Shown: one piece after another, positions 14,802 to 19,147 of the stretch
How positions within the stretch are numbered: the first letter of the stretch is position 1
Layout: each line of letters opens with the position of its first letter
Assembly (NCBI GenBank): GCA_002422265.1
Contig: DIUB01000106.1
Coordinates: 1 to 19,147, forward strand
DNA from: Geobacter sp. UBA6169
GTDB lineage: Bacteria > Desulfobacterota > Desulfuromonadia > Geobacterales > Pseudopelobacteraceae
DNA: 19,147 nucleotides
Direction: 5' to 3'
The notes under the pieces: model-generated
Seen by the model: only the letters and a program-made list of their open reading frames with translations
What the model was told of the DNA's origin: nothing
Databases searched by the model: none
Made by a program: the position numbers and the translations under genes

Positions 14802-14829
14802 GCTGAATTACGAAAGGAGCTGCACGCTG

Positions 14830-16401
14830 ATGAGCATGGTCAAACTATATGATACTACCCTGCGCGACGGTACGCAGGCTGAGGATATTTCCTTCCTGGT
14901 CGAGGACAAGATTCGCATAGCGCATAAACTGGATGAACTGGGGATTCATTACATTGAAGGTGGCTGGCCCGGCAGCAACCCCAAGGATGTGGCCTTCTTC
15001 AAGGATATAAAAAAAGAAAAACTGCAGCAGGCCAGGATTGCTGCATTTGGCTCAACCAGACGGGCCAAGACCACTCCGGATAAGGACCACAATATCAAGA
15101 CACTGATTGCGGCCGAACCGGATGTGATCACTATCTTCGGCAAGACCTGGGATTTCCATGTGCATGAGGCGCTGCGGATATCGCTGGAGGAAAATCTGGA
15201 ACTGATCAATGATTCGCTGGTGTTCCTCAAGCAGAACGTGGGAGAGGTATTCTACGATGCCGAGCATTTCTTTGATGGTTACAAGGCTAACCCTGACTAT
15301 GCCATCCAGACCCTTAAGGCTGCGGAGGCAGCCAAGGTGGACTGCATCATTCTCTGTGATACCAACGGCGGTACCATGCCGTATGAAGTTGCCGAGATCA
15401 TAGCCAAGGTAAAAAAACAGATCACGATTCCTCTGGGGATTCATACCCACAATGACGGCGAATGTGCCGTGGCCAACTCCATTGTAGCGGTAGAGCAGGG
15501 GATTGTTCAGGTGCAGGGTACCATCAACGGGTTTGGTGAGCGCTGCGGCAACGCCAACCTCTGTTCCATTATTCCGGCTATCAAACTGAAGATGAAGAAA
15601 GAGTGTGTTTCCGATGCGCAGCTGAAGAGTTTGCAGGAGGTCTCCCGCTTTATTTATGAGCTGGCCAACCTCTCACCAAACAAGCATCAGGCATACGTGG
15701 GCAAGTCAGCCTTTGCCCACAAGGGCGGTGTCCATGTCAGTGCCATCCAGCGTCACCCTGAAACCTACGAGCATATCCGGCCTGAACTTGTGGGGAACAG
15801 CACCCGGGTACTGGTTTCAGACCTGTCTGGCAAGTCGAACATCCTGGCCAAGGCTGAAGAGTTCAAGATCAACCTGGACAGCAAAGACCCGGTCACCCAG
15901 GAGATCCTGGAAGAGATCAAGGAGATGGAAAATCGCGGTTTCCAGTTTGAAGGTGCTGAGGCCTCTTTTGAGCTGATGATGAAAAAGGCCTTGGGTACCC
16001 ACAAGAAATACTTCCAGGTAATGGGCTTCCGGGTGATTGACGAGAAGCGCACCGATGACCAGCAGCCCACTGCCGAGGCCACCGTCAAGATCAAGGTGGG
16101 TGGCAAGGTTGAGCATACTGCTGCTGAAGGCCATGGTCCGGTCAATGCTCTTGATAATGCCCTGCGTAAGGCTCTGGAAAAATTCTATCCCAAACTGAAA
16201 GAGGTCAAACTGCACGACTACAAGGTGCGGGTGTTGCCGGCAGGGCAGGGCACCGCCTCATCAATCCGGGTCTTGATCGAATCTGGTGACAAGAGCAGCC
16301 GCTGGGGTACAGTGGGGGTTTCAGACAACATTATTGATGCCTCCTATCAGGCGTTGATCGATGCAATTGATTTCAAGCTGCATCATGAGGAACCGGCATA
16401 A
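14830..16401 (+). CDS. cimA: (R)-citramalate synthase
   Basis: A 523-residue cytosolic enzyme that condenses pyruvate with acetyl-CoA to (R)-citramalate, the first step of the threonine-independent route to isoleucine known in Geobacter. It belongs to the LeuA/homocitrate synthase family. The TIM-barrel domain has YDTTLRDGTQAEDI (7-20, with Arg12-Asp13), the metal-binding HTHND (205-209) and NGFGERCGNANL (233-244). The C-terminal LeuA-type allosteric domain covers about 385-515, where isoleucine feedback would act. Citramalate synthase is preferred to isopropylmalate synthase because of the YDTTLRDGTQAEDISFLVEDK start and the GWPGSNPKD segment, both typical of CimA. ATG 14830 has AAAGGAG (14813-14819) 10 bases upstream. 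The next gene's start overlaps its 3' end. Confidence 0.93.
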   Translation: MSMVKLYDTTLRDGTQAEDISFLVEDKIRIAHKLDELGIHYIEGGWPGSNPKDVAFFKDIKKEKLQQARIAAFGSTRRAKTTPDKDHNIKTLIAAEPDVITIFGKTWDFHVHEALRISLEENLELINDSLVFLKQNVGEVFYDAEHFFDGYKANPDYAIQTLKAAEAAKVDCIILCDTNGGTMPYEVAEIIAKVKKQITIPLGIHTHNDGECAVANSIVAVEQGIVQVQGTINGFGERCGNANLCSIIPAIKLKMKKECVSDAQLKSLQEVSRFIYELANLSPNKHQAYVGKSAFAHKGGVHVSAIQRHPETYEHIRPELVGNSTRVLVSDLSGKSNILAKAEEFKINLDSKDPVTQEILEEIKEMENRGFQFEGAEASFELMMKKALGTHKKYFQVMGFRVIDEKRTDDQQPTAEATVKIKVGGKVEHTAAEGHGPVNALDNALRKALEKFYPKLKEVKLHDYKVRVLPAGQGTASSIRVLIESGDKSSRWGTVGVSDNIIDASYQALIDAIDFKLHHEEPA

Positions 16402-16987
16402 GCAGCCGATGGCGCCCCTGCGTCCAGCCATGCTGATGGTGGCGTTGATTGCTGTTGTGATTGCCTTTGTAACAGGCCGTCAGCCAGGGAAAGCCCCTGA
16501 ACTGACGGCCTGTTCTTTTTCTGAAACAACCGGACGTTGGGTGCAGCTGAATGGTGATTTCTATCATCCTGGTATGTATACACTGACAACCAATAGCGAC
16601 AATTTGCTGACGCATGCCGTCATAAACATGGCGAAACCAGTCTGCCCTGATCGCGTTTTTGAGGCACTTGCCCAGAAACAGCCGCTTCAAATTTCCGGCC
16701 ATCAACTGTACCTGAATTGCAACACACCTGATTCACGTCAGGTTTTGACAATATCGCACATGGCTCCTTCTCAGATGCTAACCCTGGGCATCCCGCTTGA
16801 CCTGAACCGTCTTCAGGCTGACGAGCTTGAACTGCTGCCTGGAATCGGTCCGCGACTGGCAGAGCGGATCATCAGGTATCGTCAAGAAAATGGCGATTTC
16901 GTGTCGCTTGAGGCGTTGAAAGAGGTTGAAGGTATCGGTGAAAAAACATTTACACTGTTGTCTGGTTACTTCAAGATATCTAAATAA
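16385..16987 (+). CDS. ComEA-like helix-hairpin-helix protein, membrane-anchored
   Basis: A 200-residue protein. One hydrophobic helix near the N-terminus (about 15-31, AMLMVALIAVVIAFV) would anchor it in the inner membrane with the rest outside. A short SLBB-like segment, VQLNGDFYHPGMYTL (53-67), precedes two helix-hairpin-helix motifs near 148-160 (LELLPGIGPRLAE) and 179-187 (KEVEGIGEK). This layout matches ComEA, which binds incoming DNA in competent bacteria; here the region between the SLBB-like and HhH parts holds extra cysteines. The ATG at 16385 overlaps the cimA stop by 17 bases and has no clear ribosome-binding site, so coupled translation is likely; ATG 16409 is an alternative. Whether this organism takes up DNA is unknown, so no symbol is given. 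Confidence 0.82.
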   Translation: MRNRHKQPMAPLRPAMLMVALIAVVIAFVTGRQPGKAPELTACSFSETTGRWVQLNGDFYHPGMYTLTTNSDNLLTHAVINMAKPVCPDRVFEALAQKQPLQISGHQLYLNCNTPDSRQVLTISHMAPSQMLTLGIPLDLNRLQADELELLPGIGPRLAERIIRYRQENGDFVSLEALKEVEGIGEKTFTLLSGYFKISK

Positions 16988-17020
16988 TTTGCTTTTTTGT
17001 ATTGCTGCAGGGTGTTGTCC

Positions 17021-17082
17021 CGTTTCAAACGTTAAATTGGCATACATACTGTAATGGAAATCTTTCAAAGGCAGCTTGAAAC
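17021..17082. repeat. Cluster of TTTCAA/TTGAAA palindromes upstream of the zinc-ribbon gene
   Basis: CGTTTCAAACG (17021-17031), CTTTCAAAG (17062-17070) and TTGAAAC (17076-17082) carry the same hexamer in direct and inverted form; the last two make a hairpin around a 7-base loop. TGGCA followed by TGTA at 17038-17053 weakly resembles a sigma-54 promoter, and TGTAAT (17050-17055) resembles a sigma-70 -10 box. The set suggests a regulated promoter, unproven. Confidence 0.35.
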
Positions 17083-17115
17083 GGCGTCAGCCGATCAACC
17101 TCAGGAGGGTATGCT

Positions 17116-17271
17116 ATGAAATGTCCGCGTTGCCAGGGTCGCATGTTTGCTGAGAAGTACTATGACTTCGTCCGTTCCTTTGATGCCTGGAAATGCAGCT
17201 GTTGCGGAGAACTGGTGGATTCCACCATTCTGACAAACCGTGCCCGGAGCAGCAACACCTTCCTGGGATAG
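17116..17271 (+). CDS. Small zinc-ribbon protein (51 residues), function unknown
   Basis: A short gene of 51 codons. The product begins MKCPRCQGRM and has a second pair in KCSCCGE, so Cys3/Cys6 and Cys27/Cys29/Cys30 can form a two-knuckle zinc ribbon. The region between, EKYYDFVRSFDAWKC, is aromatic and charged. The start is well supported: AGGAGG (17103-17108) lies 7 bases before ATG 17116, and an ATG at 17111 ends at once. A strong terminator 33 bases after the stop and a promoter-like region upstream suggest a monocistronic transcript. Small zinc-ribbon proteins like this are common in Geobacter-type genomes as far as I recall; function is not known, with nucleic-acid or protein contact as the general guess. 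Confidence 0.82.
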   Translation: MKCPRCQGRMFAEKYYDFVRSFDAWKCSCCGELVDSTILTNRARSSNTFLG

Positions 17272-17304
17272 CCAGTCAGGCAAGAACTGAAAACCAGATC
17301 AGAC

Positions 17305-17337
17305 AAGGGGGGCCGGAAACGGCTCCCCTTTTTGTTT
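17305..17337 (+). terminator. Rho-independent terminator after the zinc-ribbon gene
   Basis: AAGGGGGGCCG (17305-17315) pairs with CGGCTCCCCTT (17320-17330), eleven pairs with one wobble, closed by a GAAA tetraloop and followed by TTTTTGTTT. It isolates the zinc-ribbon gene from rph, whose promoter must lie in the 55 bases after it or further upstream. Confidence 0.9.
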
Positions 17338-17392
17338 GACAGCGCAGGCGGTTATCCGTACATTTTCGGCATTTACCAAAGGAGTTTCCTTG

Positions 17393-18106
17393 ATGCCACG
17401 CATTGGACGTACCCCGCAACAGTTACGCTCCGTCACCATTACCCGTCATTTTATCAAGCATCCTGAAGGTGCTGTGCTGATTGAGTTCGGTGACACCCGG
17501 GTGATCTGCACGGCCTCCATTGAAGAGACAGTACCTCCCTTTTTGCGGGGCAAGGGCACCGGTTGGGTCACGGCCGAGTACTCCATGCTGCCTCGTGCTA
17601 CCCACACCCGCTCTCCCCGTGAAGCTGCCAAGGGGAAGCAGTCGGGCCGTACCCTGGAGATCCAGCGTCTGATCGGTCGTTCTCTGCGGGCTGTGACTGA
17701 TCTGGTCAAGCTGGGTGAGCGAACTATCTATCTTGATTGTGATGTGATCCAGGCCGATGGCGGTACCCGTACTGCTTCAATCACCGGCGCTTATGTTGCT
17801 CTGTCCGACGCGATTACGGCTCTTCTGGCAAAGGGCCTGATCAGTGAAAATCCGCTTAAAGAAGCGGTGGCTGCCGTTAGTGTGGGTATTGTGGACGGCG
17901 AAGCGCTGCTTGACCTTGAATACCAAGAAGATTCGGCTGCCGAGGTGGATATGAACTTTGTGATGACCTCATCCGGCAGGTTTGTGGAGGTTCAGGGCAC
18001 GGCCGAGGCTGAGCCGTTTACCCTGGATCAGATGGATACCATGCGCGTCCTGGCCATGCAGGGTATCAGACAGCTGTTTCAGTACCAGCAAGAGGCCTTG
18101 GCGTAA
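17393..18106 (+). CDS. rph: Ribonuclease PH
   Basis: A phosphorolytic 3'-5' exoribonuclease that trims tRNA 3' ends, forming a hexameric ring in the cytosol. The 237-residue product has the usual length. Motifs are GTGWVTAEYSMLPRATHTR (55-73), the phosphate-binding GGTRT (123-127, Thr125-Arg126), Arg86, and the catalytic acidic residues Asp180 and Asp186 in YQEDSAAEVDMN. The C-terminus is full, not the truncated form of some E. coli K-12 strains. ATG 17393 has AAAGGAG (17378-17384) 8 bases upstream and starts with the typical MPRIGRTPQQLR; an upstream in-frame GTG/ATG-type start would run through the terminator. The stop codon TAA overlaps the rdgB ATG by one base, so the pair is coupled, a common arrangement. 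Confidence 0.97.
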   Translation: MPRIGRTPQQLRSVTITRHFIKHPEGAVLIEFGDTRVICTASIEETVPPFLRGKGTGWVTAEYSMLPRATHTRSPREAAKGKQSGRTLEIQRLIGRSLRAVTDLVKLGERTIYLDCDVIQADGGTRTASITGAYVALSDAITALLAKGLISENPLKEAVAAVSVGIVDGEALLDLEYQEDSAAEVDMNFVMTSSGRFVEVQGTAEAEPFTLDQMDTMRVLAMQGIRQLFQYQQEALA

Positions 18107-18699
18107 TGATACAGCTGCTGGTGGCTACCCGTAACCGGGGCAAGGTCAAGGAGATCAGGGCCTTTCTGGATGGTCTGGTGGATCAGGTGCTCTGTGCAGC
18201 TGATCTGCCTGAGCTGCCCGAAACAGTTGAAGATGGCGCCACCTTTCAGGATAATGCACTCAAGAAAGCCCGTGAGGCTTGTCAGGCCAGCGGTCTGCCA
18301 ACCCTGGCCGATGATTCCGGTCTGGTGGTTGACGGTCTTGACGGAGCCCCCGGCGTGATCTCGGCCCGCTATGCCGGTGAGGGTGCTACTGATGATGCCA
18401 ACAACCGCAAGCTCTTGCAGGAACTGGCCCAACGTCCTGAAGCCAGCCGAAAAGCCGCCTTTATCTGCAGTCTGGCGTTTGTCGCCCCGGACGGTACAGA
18501 GCAGTTGTTTGAGGGCAGGGTAAGGGGAACCATCATTGGCCAACCCCAGGGTGAAAACGGCTTTGGGTATGATCCGCTTTTTCTGGTGGATGGTTGTGAA
18601 CAGACCATGGCTGAACTGCCGGTGGCGGAAAAAAACCTGATCAGCCATCGCGGTCAGGCATTGCAGGCCTTTAAGGAGTTTCTTTCCAGAGTGCCATGA
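18106..18699 (+). CDS. rdgB: XTP/dITP diphosphatase (RdgB/HAM1 family)
   Basis: A 197-residue nucleotide-pool enzyme that hydrolyses dITP, XTP and similar deaminated purines to monophosphates, preventing their use in DNA. Motifs: ATRNRGKVKEI (7-17, triphosphate-binding Thr/Asn/Lys), ADDSGLVVDGLDGAPGV (68-84, with the catalytic Asp pair), SARYAG (86-91), FGYDP (153-157) and the C-terminal SHRGQA (180-185). Length and motif order are those of the family. The ATG at 18106 shares its A with the rph stop codon, and its own TGA overlaps the ATG of the permease gene (ATGA), so all three genes are probably one translationally coupled operon. With mazG, this window has two independent enzymes that clean the NTP pool. 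Confidence 0.96.
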   Translation: MIQLLVATRNRGKVKEIRAFLDGLVDQVLCAADLPELPETVEDGATFQDNALKKAREACQASGLPTLADDSGLVVDGLDGAPGVISARYAGEGATDDANNRKLLQELAQRPEASRKAAFICSLAFVAPDGTEQLFEGRVRGTIIGQPQGENGFGYDPLFLVDGCEQTMAELPVAEKNLISHRGQALQAFKEFLSRVP

Positions 18700-19147
18700 C
18701 TCGCTACCTGCTCAAACGCATAGCACTGCTGGTGCCGCTGATGCTGGGAATTACCCTGATCACCTTTACTGTGATCCATCTGGCTCCGGGCGAACCGGTG
18801 GATATGCAGATGGCCATGAACCCCAAGGTGGGTAAAGAGGCACGTGAGCGTCTGACCAAGTTCTACGGTCTGGATAAACCGCTGCATGAGCAGTATTTTT
18901 CCTGGCTGGGCAGACTTGCCAGGCTCGATCTGGGCCGCTCATTTTCCAGTGATAACAGGCCGGTACTGGACAAGATCAAGGAACGCCTGCCTGTCACTCT
19001 TTCCCTGAATATCATTGCTCTGGTACTGGAGTTTGGTCTGGCCATTCCGATCGGCATCATGGCAGCGGTCTACCGCGATACCTGGCTGGACAAGGGAATC
19101 ACGGTCTTGGTTTTCATAGGTTTTGCTGTGCCTACTTTCTGGCTGGC
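18696..19147 (+). CDS. ABC transporter permease, DppB/OppB type (cut by window end)
   Basis: The first 150 codons of an inner-membrane permease of the peptide/nickel uptake class. It starts MTRYLLKRIALLVPLMLGIT and continues with IHLAPGEP, both hallmarks of DppB/OppB. Then come a periplasmic loop with the conserved FYGLDKPLHEQYFSWLGRL and LDLGRSF, and the helical part beginning RLPVTLSLNIIALVLEFGLA with PIGIMAAVYRD. The frame is open to base 19147. ATG 18696 overlaps the rdgB stop (ATGA); AAGGAG at 18673-18678 is too distant to be its own site, so translation depends on rdgB. Partner permease (DppC type), ATPases and binding protein are expected downstream but lie outside the window. The substrate (oligopeptide, dipeptide or other) cannot be told. 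Confidence 0.93.
   Translation, partial: MTRYLLKRIALLVPLMLGITLITFTVIHLAPGEPVDMQMAMNPKVGKEARERLTKFYGLDKPLHEQYFSWLGRLARLDLGRSFSSDNRPVLDKIKERLPVTLSLNIIALVLEFGLAIPIGIMAAVYRDTWLDKGITVLVFIGFAVPTFWL

Noticed and set aside
17038..17053. Sigma-54 promoter (TGGCA...TGTA)
   Set aside because: The -24 part fits but the -12 part has GT where GC is required; kept only as a weak hint in the repeat-cluster entry.

Overview
The window looks like a chromosomal stretch from a Geobacter-type bacterium (Desulfuromonadia/Geobacterales, possibly Trichlorobacter-like). This is inferred from gene content: citramalate synthase as an isoleucine entry gene, carB followed by greA, a small DUF1858 redox protein, two HD-GYP phosphodiesterases, moderate GC and tightly packed genes. 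No transposase, integrase, phage gene or CRISPR array is visible. No gene-free stretch exceeds 300 bases; the longest are 1262-1521 and 3600-3866, and both hold structured DNA.

Layout. Bases 1-1261 are the end of a plus-strand operon: carB (3' part), greA and a 69-residue DUF1858 protein. After a gap with an 18-bp imperfect hairpin and a good promoter come murJ (lipid II flippase) and an O6-alkylguanine-DNA alkyltransferase joined by an ATGA overlap. An AT-rich gap (3600-3866) with three DnaA-box-like sequences separates these from minus-strand mazG. A divergent gap with a dyad leads to a GAF/HD-GYP protein, then tRNA-Pro(GGG) and its terminator. Bases 6125-9841 are a MoxR ATPase / DUF58 / transglutaminase-DUF4129 operon whose middle gene lacks a normal start codon. 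Minus-strand malQ overlaps the end of that operon.

From 11394 a HEAT-repeat protein and a second HD-GYP protein are coupled by ATGA and share an N-terminal domain, which is the most promising undescribed module here. Then follow cimA, an overlapping ComEA-like membrane protein, a 51-residue zinc-ribbon protein with a strong terminator, and an rph-rdgB-ABC permease run with overlapping start/stop codons. The permease is cut by the window end.

Together the genes cover housekeeping (pyrimidine/arginine precursor, transcription fidelity, cell wall, nucleotide-pool cleaning, tRNA maturation, glycogen/maltodextrin, isoleucine) plus cyclic-di-GMP-type signalling. The start choices given below rest on ribosome-binding sites, overlaps and conserved N-termini read from the sequence; homology statements come from motif recognition, not database searches.
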